NCBI GenBank assembly: GCA_002238825.1
Contig: MPNC01000005.1
Location: forward strand, 1-64,000
Reading direction: 5' to 3'
DNA from: SAR202 cluster bacterium bin87
GTDB lineage: Bacteria > Chloroflexota > Dehalococcoidia > Lucifugimonadales > UBA3495
Length of the DNA: 64,000 nt
The translations under genes were made by a program, and so were the position numbers. Position 1 is the stretch's first letter. Each line of letters starts with the position of its first letter. Below the pieces are notes generated by a model. That model had not been told where the DNA came from. It saw only the letters and a list, made by a program, of their open reading frames with translations, and did no database searches. Positions 39,694 to 49,655 of the stretch are shown in pieces.

Positions 39694-41685
39694 ATGGCGC
39701 TAGTCAGACTGGAAGTTACTACGAGGAAGCCGTTCGCTGGAGGCCAAACTTTCGGCGCCACGGGCGGTTACGAGCGAATCGACGGAGTCGCGCACTTCGC
39801 AGTGGATCCGTCGCATCCCGACAACACCGCAATCGCCGACATTGGGCTGGCGCCGCGAAACGGCGAAGGGCTCGTCGAGTTCTCTTCCGATTTTCGGATT
39901 ATCAAGCCGGTTGACAACGATCACGGCAACGGCCGGCTGCTGCTGGACGTGCTGAACCGAGGCAAGGAACTGGCGCTGAAAAACCTGAACAGCGCGCCGG
40001 ACGGGCCCCCCGATGCCGACCCGCATCCGGGCAACGGCTTCCTGATGCGGCAGGGCTACAGCATGGTGTGGTGCGGCTGGCAACACGACGTGCCGGACGC
40101 GCCGGGACTGTTCCGGTGCAACGTACCCAACGCGCACAATCCTGACGGTTCGCCAGTCTCGGGCAAGATCGTGGTCTCTTTCCAACCGCTGGCGCAGATC
40201 GACACGCAGTTCCTCTCCGACCGGGATCACAGGCCGTATCCCACCAATCACCTGGAAAGTTGGGATTCCGTCCTCACGGTGCAGGAGCACGAGGATGGGC
40301 CGGAGACGGTCATCCCTCGCGAAAAATGGGCGTTCGCGCGCCTGGTGGACGGTCGCAAGGCGCCGGATGCGGCCCACGTCACCCTGGAAGGGGGATTTGA
40401 GGCCGGCAAGGTGTATCGGGTGGTATACGAGACCTCCCACGCGCCGGTGATCGGACTGGGGCTGCTGGCGACGCGGGACATTGTAGGGTGGCTGAGGCAT
40501 GGAAAGACGGACGGCGCGGGCACGGCCAACCCGTTGGCCGGCGCCCTGGGTCGGGCCTACGCCTACGGACGCAGTCAAAGCGGGCGTTTCCTGCGGCAGA
40601 TGCTGCACCTTGGTCTGAACCGTGACGAAGAGGGCAGGATCGTCTTCGAGGGAATCCTGCCCAACGTGGCCGGCGGCAAAATGGGCGAGTTCAACGTCCG
40701 GTTCGGGCAGCCGTCGAGCCTGTCCAACCGGAGCGTGAACAACCTGCCGCCATTCCTGGACCTGGAACCCGGCGGCGCGGATGGCGTACTTGCGGAGGTG
40801 ACGCGTCGGGGCGTGGCGCCCAAGGTGATCTACACCAACACGTCGTCAGAATACTGGGGCGGGCACGGAGCCCTGGCCCATGTCACCGCGAACTGCGAAA
40901 AGGACGCCGCGCTGCCCGAAAACGTGCGGTCCTGGCTTTTCTGCGGAACGCAGCACGCTCCGGCCAACCTGCCGATCTCGGACACCAACCCGGATTCGGG
41001 AGCAAGGGGCACCCATGCGCTGAACTACGTGGACTATCGCCCGCTGATGCGGGCGGCACTGGGGCAACTGGACAATTGGGTTACCCATAACGAACCCCCA
41101 CCGGCTGATGGGTATCCCAAATATGCAGACGATACCATCGTTGAGGCCGGGAAGTTGGCGGAACTCTTCCGCGCCCTCCCGGGAGTGGAGTTCCCCGAGC
41201 ACCATAAGGTCATGCGCCATCTGGACTTCGGGCCGGATCGGGCCGTCCCTACGGTGATTCCGCCGGCGGTTGGCGATGCGTACCCGTCGCTGGTGTCCGC
41301 AGTGGATGCTGACGGCAACGAGGTGGGCGGCATCCGGCTGCCGGCAATTGCGGTGCCACTGGCAACCTACACCGGATGGAACGTTCGCCACGCTGACATC
41401 GGCGGGCCGGGACAGGTCCTATCGCCGGGCGGCACTGTGGTGGGTGGAGCAATTCCCTTTGCGGTGAGCCGCGCAGAACGGATGGCGTCCGGCGATCCGC
41501 GCGCTTCGATTGAGGAACGCTACGGATCACGCGACGAATACCTGGCGCGGGTCCGCGAGTACGCCGAAACGCTGGTTAAGCAGGGCTACCTGCTGGAAGA
41601 GGACGTGGACGTGGTGGTGGGTCAGGGCGCTGAGGTGTACGACGCCATTGTGGGCGTGCGGGAAGCCGTGGCGGCCGACGATTGA
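39694..41685 (+). CDS. Alpha/beta hydrolase domain-containing protein
   Basis: YAYGRSQSGRFLRQMLHLGLNRDEEGRIVFEGILPNVAGG; FCGTQHAP. Confidence 0.8.
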   Translation: MALVRLEVTTRKPFAGGQTFGATGGYERIDGVAHFAVDPSHPDNTAIADIGLAPRNGEGLVEFSSDFRIIKPVDNDHGNGRLLLDVLNRGKELALKNLNSAPDGPPDADPHPGNGFLMRQGYSMVWCGWQHDVPDAPGLFRCNVPNAHNPDGSPVSGKIVVSFQPLAQIDTQFLSDRDHRPYPTNHLESWDSVLTVQEHEDGPETVIPREKWAFARLVDGRKAPDAAHVTLEGGFEAGKVYRVVYETSHAPVIGLGLLATRDIVGWLRHGKTDGAGTANPLAGALGRAYAYGRSQSGRFLRQMLHLGLNRDEEGRIVFEGILPNVAGGKMGEFNVRFGQPSSLSNRSVNNLPPFLDLEPGGADGVLAEVTRRGVAPKVIYTNTSSEYWGGHGALAHVTANCEKDAALPENVRSWLFCGTQHAPANLPISDTNPDSGARGTHALNYVDYRPLMRAALGQLDNWVTHNEPPPADGYPKYADDTIVEAGKLAELFRALPGVEFPEHHKVMRHLDFGPDRAVPTVIPPAVGDAYPSLVSAVDADGNEVGGIRLPAIAVPLATYTGWNVRHADIGGPGQVLSPGGTVVGGAIPFAVSRAERMASGDPRASIEERYGSRDEYLARVREYAETLVKQGYLLEEDVDVVVGQGAEVYDAIVGVREAVAADD

Positions 41686-41760
41686 TGATCCATTAATCTG
41701 GGCGGTGAAGATGTACGCTGGACGGGCCCGAGGGCTGAGTTGCGGAAGAGGCATCTACCA

Positions 41761-41967
41761 ATGGATGAGATCGTTTTTGAGATTACCGGGACACCTGATG
41801 GCGGCTACGATGCGCGGGCGGTCGGACACAGTATTTTCAGGCAGGGCAGTAATTGGACGGACCTCAAGGAAATGGTAAGAGACGCGGTGCATTGTCATTT
41901 CGACGATGACGAACTGGCAGCGTCAATCCGCCTGCGTTTGGTGCAAGATGAAGTCGTGGCGGTATGA
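41761..41967 (+). CDS. hicB: HicB-like antitoxin
   Basis: MDEIVFEITGTPDGGYDARAVGHSIFRQGSNWTDLKEMVRDAVHCHF; precedes hicA with ATGA overlap. Confidence 0.75.
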   Translation: MDEIVFEITGTPDGGYDARAVGHSIFRQGSNWTDLKEMVRDAVHCHFDDDELAASIRLRLVQDEVVAV

Positions 41968-42218
41968 CACTGCCTCGCGACCTCTCGGGCGACGACTTGG
42001 TCGGGTTGTTGCGCCACCATTACGGGTACCGGGTGATCAGACAACGAGGCAGCCACATCCGGTCGGCGAGCGTCTTGCATGGGGATGAGCGTCGCGCAAC
42101 GGTCCCGCGTCATAGAAAGTTGAGTGTTGGGACGCTGAGTGGGATCATATCCGATGTATCCGACTATTTGAGCATGACACCCACCCAAGTCCGCCGAGAG
42201 CTGTTCGGCGGCCTATAG
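41964..42218 (+). CDS. hicA: HicA-like mRNA interferase toxin
   Basis: LSGDDLVGLLRHHYGYRVIRQRGSHIRSAS...VPRHRKLSVGTLSGIISDV. Confidence 0.82.
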   Translation: MTLPRDLSGDDLVGLLRHHYGYRVIRQRGSHIRSASVLHGDERRATVPRHRKLSVGTLSGIISDVSDYLSMTPTQVRRELFGGL

Positions 42219-42242
42219 ATCTGCGCCAAAGGAGCACACGTT

Positions 42243-43085
42243 ATGTCTGTTGGAACTTCCATACCCTTGCCGGCTTACACGCTGGATCCGGCGTTCATGG
42301 CCCGCACCGCCGAGTCGCTGGGCTTTGAATCGATCTGGTACGCCGAGCATCCCATCCTGCCGGTGCAGAGCGGGAGCCAGTTTCCTTCGGGAGGCGATAT
42401 CCCGTGGACCTACGCGCATTTCGCCGATCCGTACATAGCGCTGGCTCGAGCGTCCGGCGCCACGAGCACGATCAAGCTGGGAACCGGCATCACGTTGGTG
42501 CCGGAACGAAACCCACTGATGCTGGCCAAGGAGATCGCCACGCTGGACCGGATCAGCGGTGGCAGGTTCCTGTTCGGCATCGGTGCCGGATGGAACCGGG
42601 AGGAGACGGAGATATTCGGCGGCGACTTCGACCATCGCTGGACGCAAACCCGGGAAGCCGTCGACGTTATGAAAGAGCTGTGGACCAAGGAAGAAGCCGA
42701 GTTCCACGGGACCTACTACGACTTTCCGCCGGTCATGTGCAACCCCAAGCCCATCCAGCAGCCTCACCCTCCGGTGATACTCGGGGGGCTGGCGCGCCGG
42801 GTGTTGCAGCGAGTTGCCACCTGGGGCGACGGGTGGCTGCCCAACCGGATTACGCCGGCTGAGGTGGAGGAAAGCCGGAACCGCCTGAATGAGTTGGCGG
42901 AAGCCAGGGGCCGTGATCCCAAGTCACTGACCATCTCCGTTTACGGTCAAGCGCCGGACGGCCAGCTCGTGCAGGACTTCCTGAACGCGGGCGCCGACCG
43001 CGTCGTGGTGCGTCCGGAGCACTGCGAGACCGAAGAGGAAATGTCCGCTCAAATGGAGCGCATCGCAGAAGCGGTGATTCGCTGA
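42243..43085 (+). CDS. LLM class F420-dependent oxidoreductase
   Basis: GTGITLVPERNPLMLAKEIATLDRISGGRFLFGIGAGWNREE. Confidence 0.93.
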   Translation: MSVGTSIPLPAYTLDPAFMARTAESLGFESIWYAEHPILPVQSGSQFPSGGDIPWTYAHFADPYIALARASGATSTIKLGTGITLVPERNPLMLAKEIATLDRISGGRFLFGIGAGWNREETEIFGGDFDHRWTQTREAVDVMKELWTKEEAEFHGTYYDFPPVMCNPKPIQQPHPPVILGGLARRVLQRVATWGDGWLPNRITPAEVEESRNRLNELAEARGRDPKSLTISVYGQAPDGQLVQDFLNAGADRVVVRPEHCETEEEMSAQMERIAEAVIR

Positions 43086-43177
43086 TCGACGGTCAAGCGA
43101 GATCACGGGCCGGCGAACTGTAGAATGGTTCGCGTCGGGCTCACCGGGAAACGCGAAGAAGAGAGGTAACGGGGCAT

Positions 43178-44530
43178 ATGGACCGCACCACCGAGCTGTT
43201 GAGCTCCTACGCTTGCAATCTCACCTACGAGGACCTGCCGCCCGAGGTGGTGCATCAAGTGAAGCGCACCGTTGCCGACACCCTGGGTTGCGCCGTCGGC
43301 GGCTACCTGAGCGAGCCGGCCAAGGTGGCCCGCAAGCTGGCTGGAGACGTGACCAGCAAGACATCGGCCAGGATCCTGGGCACGTACGACCGGTCGTCGC
43401 TGGACATGGCCGGCTTTGCCAACGGGGTGATGGTGCGCTACCTGGACTGCAACGACTCGTATTTCTCGCCCGGCGGCGGCCATCCGAGCGACATGATTCC
43501 CGCCGCGCTGGCGGTGGGAGACAGCGTCGAGGCCGACGGGCGGACGCTGATAACGGCGATTGCCCTGGCCTACGAGGCGTTCTGCCGCATCGCGGACCAC
43601 GTTCCGGACAACCAATGGGATCAGGGCGTGCTGAGCGTGATCGGCGCCGCCTGCGCCGCCGGAAAGATCCTGGGGCTCGACGAGGAGCAGATGGGCCACG
43701 CGATATCGCTGGCCGTGGTGCCGAACGTACCATTGCGCGTTACCCGCATGGGCGAGTTGTCGATGTGGAAGGGCTGCGCGGCTGCGGCGGCCACGCGAGC
43801 CGGCATCTTCGCTGCGCAGCTGGCAGCGGAAGGCATGACCGGGCCGTGTGAGCCCTTCGAGGGGCGCAAGGGGTTGTGGGAGCAGGCGATAGGGTATCCG
43901 ATTGAGCTCTACGCCATGGGCGGCGACGACGCCCCATTCCGGATCACGGACACCATCTTCAAGTTCTACCCGTCACAGATTCACACACAGGCGCCCATCG
44001 ACCTGGCGATCCAGTTGCACGACCGGGTGGACGTCACCAACATCGCATCGATCAAGATTCATTCGTACCGGTCAGCGGTGAGCAGCGCGTCCACCGAGCC
44101 GGAGAAATGGGACCCGCAGACCCGGGAGACGGCCGATCACAGCATCCCCTTCCTGGCGGCGGTGGGACTGCGAGACGGAGAAGTGACGCCGGCCACGTTT
44201 GCGCCGGATCGGATCGCTGACCCGAGCCTCCGCGAGATCATCAACAAGATGCGGATAGACGAAAACGCAGAGTTCACGGACAAGTATCCCGCCGAGTACA
44301 ACTGCCGCATTGAGGTGATCAAGAACAACGGTCAAACCGAGGTGGCGGAAACCAGTTTCCCCAAGGGGCATGGCAAAAATCCGCTGAGCGACGCCGACGT
44401 CGACGCGAAGTTTCGCCGGTTGGCCTGCCCGACGATCACCGAGCAGCAATGCGAGCAGTCGCTGGAGCTGATATGGTCGCTGGAAAACCTTCCGAATATC
44501 CAGGGCATATTCGACAGCCTGGTGGTCTAA
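43178..44530 (+). CDS. MmgE/PrpD family protein
   Basis: VKRTVADTLGCAVGG; DCNDSYFSPGGGHPSDMIPAALA. Confidence 0.92.
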   Translation: MDRTTELLSSYACNLTYEDLPPEVVHQVKRTVADTLGCAVGGYLSEPAKVARKLAGDVTSKTSARILGTYDRSSLDMAGFANGVMVRYLDCNDSYFSPGGGHPSDMIPAALAVGDSVEADGRTLITAIALAYEAFCRIADHVPDNQWDQGVLSVIGAACAAGKILGLDEEQMGHAISLAVVPNVPLRVTRMGELSMWKGCAAAAATRAGIFAAQLAAEGMTGPCEPFEGRKGLWEQAIGYPIELYAMGGDDAPFRITDTIFKFYPSQIHTQAPIDLAIQLHDRVDVTNIASIKIHSYRSAVSSASTEPEKWDPQTRETADHSIPFLAAVGLRDGEVTPATFAPDRIADPSLREIINKMRIDENAEFTDKYPAEYNCRIEVIKNNGQTEVAETSFPKGHGKNPLSDADVDAKFRRLACPTITEQQCEQSLELIWSLENLPNIQGIFDSLVV

Positions 44531-44651
44531 CGCCGCAGGTTGCCTTATCGCGAGATTGCGGGGAGATAACTGACCGCAGCAATCCAGAATGGCGGACCGT
44601 TCGTAGATACTGATAACCAGGCATTGCGAAACCCCTGATAACTTTGGAGGG

Positions 44652-45227
44652 GTGGTGTCAGATAATCCACATAGCGAAGACGCTCAGCGCATAGCAGCAG
44701 TCGGTTCCGGGGACGAGAGAGCCCTGGAAGAGATTTACGACCGCTACGCCCAGAGGGTTTTCTCGCTGGCAGTCTCGATCCTGAAAGACGAAGCACTCGC
44801 AGAAGACGCCGTGCAAGAGGTGTTCACCAACGTCTGGCTGAAGGCCGGAAGTTACCGGCGGGAGATGGCCGCGCCGAGCACCTGGATCATGTCCGTGGCG
44901 CACCACAAGGTGGTGGACATGTACCGATCCCGGAGGCGCACCACGGATCACACGGTTTATCCCGAGATGGACGCGCTGCACCGCATTCCCGACGCCAAAA
45001 TGAGCGTGGAGCGCCAGGTGGAGCGCGGTTTTGACGCCAGACTGGTACGTGAAGCATTGTTGACCCTTCCCGAGGAACAGAGCCAACCGCTGTACCTTTC
45101 GGCATGGCACGGATACAGTCAATCCGAGATATCCAAGATGCTGGGGATACCACTGGGCACCGTGAAGACACGAATGCGACTGGGCATGCAAAAACTCAAG
45201 GCAGCGCTGGAAGCTCATGTGGTCTGA
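44652..45227 (+). CDS. ECF RNA polymerase sigma factor
   Basis: LEEIYDRYAQRVFSLAVSILKDEALAEDAVQEVFTNVW; SQSEISKMLGIPLGTVKTRMRLGMQKL. Confidence 0.95.
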   Translation: MVSDNPHSEDAQRIAAVGSGDERALEEIYDRYAQRVFSLAVSILKDEALAEDAVQEVFTNVWLKAGSYRREMAAPSTWIMSVAHHKVVDMYRSRRRTTDHTVYPEMDALHRIPDAKMSVERQVERGFDARLVREALLTLPEEQSQPLYLSAWHGYSQSEISKMLGIPLGTVKTRMRLGMQKLKAALEAHVV

Positions 45228-46278
45228 CGATGCGGGCGAAATTTACGCCGGGTCGGAGCATCCGGAAGGGGCGCTGGCAGCCTTCGCGCTGAATGCGCTG
45301 GACGATGCCGAGTTCCAGTCCGTGTTCCACCACGTGATCCGGTGCCTGCACTGCCAGGAGGTCCTGCTGGGGTTCCAGGAGACCGCGGCACGGCTCACGG
45401 CCTCGGCGCCGGAAGTCGAACTGCCGTCGGGCCTCAAGCAGCGCGTGCTGGCCAACTCGGTGGGCCGGCGGGGTCCCTCGGGCACAGCGAGACGCATCGA
45501 TGCGGACCCGCGCTGGTCGGTGAAACGACTGCGCCGGTGGATAACGCCGTTGGCAGTGGGCGCATTGAGCCTGCTCCTGGCCGCCTCAGTGGGTTTCATG
45601 ATCTCCCAGCACCGGGAAATCAGGAACCTGACGGCTGGGCAGCAGTCAGCCGTTATGGCATCTGCGGTTGAGTCCTCCGGACAGCCGGCCACAGGCGAGG
45701 CAAGCGCGCGGCAGGTGGTGGCCGAAGCCGACGCCGACGCCAGCATCGGGCAAGCCATACCGGTCAGCCGGACCAGAGACTCCCTGAACCTCTCACGGAA
45801 CGTCGGCCAGTTTGCCGATGGCGAGGCGCGCGCGGCGGAAGCATCGGAATCGGTGGACCTGGTCAAGCAGGGAATGGCCGACATGGTCGAAGCCACCGTG
45901 CTCTCGGCGCAGCCGGAGACGGAGAAACTGTCGATGACCTCCCCGATGGGGACCGAAACCGAGGCTCGTGGCCTGTTGATGGTCGACCCGACGGGCACGC
46001 ATGCAGTCCTGATGGTGACCGGAATGCCGGCCGATTCCTACCAGATTTGGCTGCTGCGCCACGACGCGCGACAATTGATCGATCGCATTGTGGTGAACGA
46101 GAACGACGGCAGCGGCGTCAAAGACCTGGAACTGGACCAATCGATGTTCGGGTTCCACGAGGTGGCGTTGCTGCCGGACGAGCGCCACGGACCGATGGCG
46201 CCCACGGGCGAGAAGTTCCTGAGCGCTCGCATCATCGGCGGGCCACCGGTGCCGCCTTCAATCTGGAGAGGGAGGTGA
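45217..46278 (+). CDS. Anti-sigma factor (RskA-like)
   Basis: N-terminal H/C region, central TM, C-terminal LLMVDPTGTHAVLMVTGMPADSYQIWLLR. Confidence 0.88.
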   Translation: MWSDDAGEIYAGSEHPEGALAAFALNALDDAEFQSVFHHVIRCLHCQEVLLGFQETAARLTASAPEVELPSGLKQRVLANSVGRRGPSGTARRIDADPRWSVKRLRRWITPLAVGALSLLLAASVGFMISQHREIRNLTAGQQSAVMASAVESSGQPATGEASARQVVAEADADASIGQAIPVSRTRDSLNLSRNVGQFADGEARAAEASESVDLVKQGMADMVEATVLSAQPETEKLSMTSPMGTETEARGLLMVDPTGTHAVLMVTGMPADSYQIWLLRHDARQLIDRIVVNENDGSGVKDLELDQSMFGFHEVALLPDERHGPMAPTGEKFLSARIIGGPPVPPSIWRGR

Positions 46279-46284
46279 TGGAAC

Positions 46285-46437
46285 ATGACCAATCAACGAA
46301 CCCTACCTCAAACTCCACGCCCACCACAGCGTGACGACGGGTTGGACTGCGAGATCTGCGGCAACCGCATGCACGAACGCAGCTGCAAGATCATCTGCCG
46401 GAACTGCGGGTTCACCCGCGACTGTTCGGATCCCTAG
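46285..46437 (+). CDS. 50-aa double-CxxC zinc-ribbon/rubredoxin-like protein
   Basis: MTNQRTLPQTPRPPQRDDGLDCEICGNRMHERSCKIICRNCGFTRDCSDP; upstream GGAGG. Below ORF-track cutoff. Confidence 0.6.
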   Translation: MTNQRTLPQTPRPPQRDDGLDCEICGNRMHERSCKIICRNCGFTRDCSDP

Positions 46438-46449
46438 CCGCAGGCCGGG

Positions 46450-47862
46450 CTAATCGCTGCTGAACGGCCACCAGTCCGGAGCGTTACGCAGGGGCAGATG
46501 CCGGAAAAGTTCCGGCTGCGCCTCCACGGCGAGGTGCATGGCTTCCAGGACCGGTTGGCGAATCGCCGGATGAGCCTGGCGGGAGGTCCGCAGCTTGAAC
46601 AGGTGGTAGCACTCCCGCAGGTTCATCTTCGAGAGAACGCGCTGGCGGTGGGCGTGGGTCACCGCGTACTGAGCCAGAGGGGGATGCTCGGCTGCCAGCG
46701 CCCAATACAGCCGCTCGGACTGCGCAACGGCCTGATCGAATACAGCGGTCAGGCCGGATTCATTTACCAGGGGCGGCGTATCACAGCCCGTAGCAACGGT
46801 TAACGGCTGCCCGAGGTAGGTCTGCATGCGGTGGCGACGGAATTCCCGCATGGCGCCGTAGTCGAAGACGAACTCGAAGGTGTACCCGGCCAGTTCGAAC
46901 TCGCGGGGCGGGGCATCGTGCGGGCCGATTTCCCGGATGGCGCCGTCGATCAACTCGATCCGCTGCGTTTCGGTCATCGCTTCGGACAAGGCAAGGGCGT
47001 GGCCATAGTCGCCGCCCCGCCGAAACAGCAAGGCCGCCGTCAGCTTGCGCGTGGCGTCGCGGTCGTAATCGAGCAACCTGACAGATACCGGCGCGGTGTC
47101 GGGGGCCGCTGCGTTCGTGACAGGAGATGCCAGCCGGTTGGCGGCGAGGTAGGGGTTATGGTCCGCGTACTTGACGAGGGTAGGGGTTATCGACCGGCCC
47201 TGTTCGCGCAACTCTGAGCCCACATCGCGCTCTTCGGCCAAGTCAGAGGACATCAACTTGCTGATGGCATGTTCGAGGGTGCGGGCGTTGGCGGTGACGC
47301 CCACGTTGGTGAGGGTGGACGCCGGCAGCAAGGCACGGCACGCGTCGGTGGCCTGTCGGCGCAGGCGGAGGGCGTAAGCGGATTCGCTTTCGTTGTCGCG
47401 CCGAGGTTGCCGGGAGAGCAGGTGGGAGGTGACGCCGGCGATGAGCTGGGCATAGGCCACGAACAGGGCACGACAAACGGATACGTACTCGGCGCGGAGA
47501 CCGGGGTGAGCGTCCAGCTCCGACGGGATGTGGAAACTCTCGGGGTCGATCACCTGGTATCGCGAGGACTTTTCCGTGTACGACGCGAGGCGGTTGTCCT
47601 CGAGGGAGTCGCAGGCGAGGCGGGAGATGTTCTCAACGGCCAGGTGAACGATGGCGTGTTCGGCCACGGAGGCATGACCGTATCCCACGACCCATCGTTC
47701 GTTGAAGTCGGCGGCGCGTTCGGCGCTGACCTGCTGGGCGATTTCGTCGAAGGGTTCGGGCCGCCGGGAGGTCATGGCGAAGGTGACGGCGATCTGCTCC
47801 TCGGTCAGGTCACGGGGAGACAAAGGGTAGATGCGGCGCGAACGTGCCGTCACAGATTCGCT
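46450..47862 (-). CDS. thyX: FAD-dependent thymidylate synthase, tandem-domain ThyX
   Basis: N-half YGHASVAEHAIVHLAVENIS/EKSSRYQ; C-half FRRHRMQTYLGQPLTVATG. Confidence 0.82.
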   Translation of the reverse strand, partial: SESVTARSRRIYPLSPRDLTEEQIAVTFAMTSRRPEPFDEIAQQVSAERAADFNERWVVGYGHASVAEHAIVHLAVENISRLACDSLEDNRLASYTEKSSRYQVIDPESFHIPSELDAHPGLRAEYVSVCRALFVAYAQLIAGVTSHLLSRQPRRDNESESAYALRLRRQATDACRALLPASTLTNVGVTANARTLEHAISKLMSSDLAEERDVGSELREQGRSITPTLVKYADHNPYLAANRLASPVTNAAAPDTAPVSVRLLDYDRDATRKLTAALLFRRGGDYGHALALSEAMTETQRIELIDGAIREIGPHDAPPREFELAGYTFEFVFDYGAMREFRRHRMQTYLGQPLTVATGCDTPPLVNESGLTAVFDQAVAQSERLYWALAAEHPPLAQYAVTHAHRQRVLSKMNLRECYHLFKLRTSRQAHPAIRQPVLEAMHLAVEAQPELFRHLPLRNAPDWWPFSSD

Positions 47863-47985
47863 CATCGGGCTAACAATGTATCGTCGCACCATGTGGGCAA
47901 GCGCGGGATAACCCGATTCTAAAAAGCTGGCCCGGAAAAGGCTAGGGCCTGGATTCCGATTTTCGCCGGAATGACGAGGGTATTT

Positions 47986-49626
47986 CTATTGGCGGCAGAA
48001 GGCGGGGAAGCCGTCGGGCATCACGACTTCGATGAGGTGGATGCGGTCCGCGGCAACCGCGTCCTGCACGGCGCGGGACATTTGGGCGACGTTGTGCACC
48101 CGGGTGCCGCCGATGCCGTAGGAGTCGAACAGCTTGATGAAATCGGGATTCACGAGGTCGGTGGCCATCCGACGGCTGCCCCGATCCTGCTGGTAGCCCT
48201 TGAGGACGCCCCAAGCGGAGTCGTTGAACACCATGACTATGGGATTGATCCCGTACTGCACCGCAGTCCCCAGCTCCTGGGCATTGTACTGGAACCCGCC
48301 GTCGCCGGTGACGCAGATCACGGGGCATTCGGGGCGGCCGACCTTGGCCCCCATGGCGGCGGGGAAACCGAAACCGAGGCCAGCCCAGCCGTGGGGGTAC
48401 ATATAACTGCGAGGACGGTCCATCTGGAGGCAGCGCACGGCGCGGTTGGCCGGGACCGTGGCGTCGAGGGAGAAGATGGTGTCGTCAGGAATGACGGAGC
48501 GGACGGCCTCCCAAGCCTTGAGCTCCGGACCCCACTGCTCCTGCAAGCCGGAGTAGATACTGGACTTCAGCTCGGCAATCTCCTTACGGTAGTCATCTGA
48601 AGTCCCCAGGTCAGCGTCCCCGGCGGCGCTGAGGAACTGGCGGACAACGGCGCCGCTGTTAGCAGCGATGCCAACTTCGGTTTCGTAGTTTTTGCCGATG
48701 TAATCCTCATCCAGGAGGACGTGGACGATTTTCTCCGGCAAATTCACACCCACGCCCGATGTCGAGCGATAGGGGAGATTGCTCCCCAGAACCAGGGCGA
48801 CGTCGCAATCGCCCATCCAGTCCAGGACCGGGTTCTGGCCCCAGATGCGATTGCCCAGGGCCATACCCAGGGACAGAGGGTGGCTCTCCGGGAAGGTGCC
48901 TTTGGCGCCGTCACCGGTGACCACTGGAGCGCCGATCCGTTCGGCCAGGCGGATTATGTCATCCGCGCCGCCGGTGGTATGGATCTCCTCACCGAGAAAG
49001 ATCACGGGCCGCCTGGCGTTGCGGAGCAGGTTCCAGGCCCTTTCGACCTGAACCGGGTCACCCTGGGGCACGTCGGGTTGACGGGGCCGCAGCACCTCGA
49101 CTTCGGCCTGCTGACCGAGGAGGTCGGTAGGCACCTCAAGTTCGATGGGCCGGGGACGACGCTCACCGAACCGCACGAAAGCCTCGACAAAGTGATCCGG
49201 AATGGATTCGATCTGGTCGATGCGGGCGTTCCAGTCGGTCACGGCGGCGAACATGCCCAACTGGTCCTTGGTCTCGTGGGTCGCCATCTTGCCGCTGCCG
49301 ACAAACTCGGTCTCGACGTTGGTGGTGACCTGCAAAATGGAGGAAGCGGAGAAGTACGCCTCGCCCATTGCCCCCACGGAGTCGGCAGCGCCGGGGCCGG
49401 TGCTGGTCAGGATCACGCCGGGTTTGCCGGTGGCGCGGGAGTAGCCGTCGGCCATGTAGCCGCAACCCAGCTCGAGGCGTCCCCCGATGAACCGGACATC
49501 GTCCTGACGGTCAAACAATGCGTCGAACAGGTCGAGGGTGTGGACGGATATGATGCCGAACACGGTGTCGACACCCTGGGCGTGCAGGGACGCGACCACA
49601 GCCTGGCCGCCGGTCATCTGGGGCAT
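47986..49626 (-). CDS. TPP-binding enzyme (acetolactate synthase-like)
   Basis: TGGQAVVASLHAQGVDTVFGIISVHTL; GDGGFQYNAQELGTAVQYGINPIVMVFND. Confidence 0.92.
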   Translation of the reverse strand: MPQMTGGQAVVASLHAQGVDTVFGIISVHTLDLFDALFDRQDDVRFIGGRLELGCGYMADGYSRATGKPGVILTSTGPGAADSVGAMGEAYFSASSILQVTTNVETEFVGSGKMATHETKDQLGMFAAVTDWNARIDQIESIPDHFVEAFVRFGERRPRPIELEVPTDLLGQQAEVEVLRPRQPDVPQGDPVQVERAWNLLRNARRPVIFLGEEIHTTGGADDIIRLAERIGAPVVTGDGAKGTFPESHPLSLGMALGNRIWGQNPVLDWMGDCDVALVLGSNLPYRSTSGVGVNLPEKIVHVLLDEDYIGKNYETEVGIAANSGAVVRQFLSAAGDADLGTSDDYRKEIAELKSSIYSGLQEQWGPELKAWEAVRSVIPDDTIFSLDATVPANRAVRCLQMDRPRSYMYPHGWAGLGFGFPAAMGAKVGRPECPVICVTGDGGFQYNAQELGTAVQYGINPIVMVFNDSAWGVLKGYQQDRGSRRMATDLVNPDFIKLFDSYGIGGTRVHNVAQMSRAVQDAVAADRIHLIEVVMPDGFPAFCRQ

Positions 49627-49655
49627 GATGGGAACTCCGTGGGTTGACTTGGGAC

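Noticed and set aside
47937-47985. ATTCCG-N8-CGGAAT palindrome as a gene-specific element
   Set aside because: Looks like a common dispersed intergenic palindrome or terminator; single copy clearly seen here.
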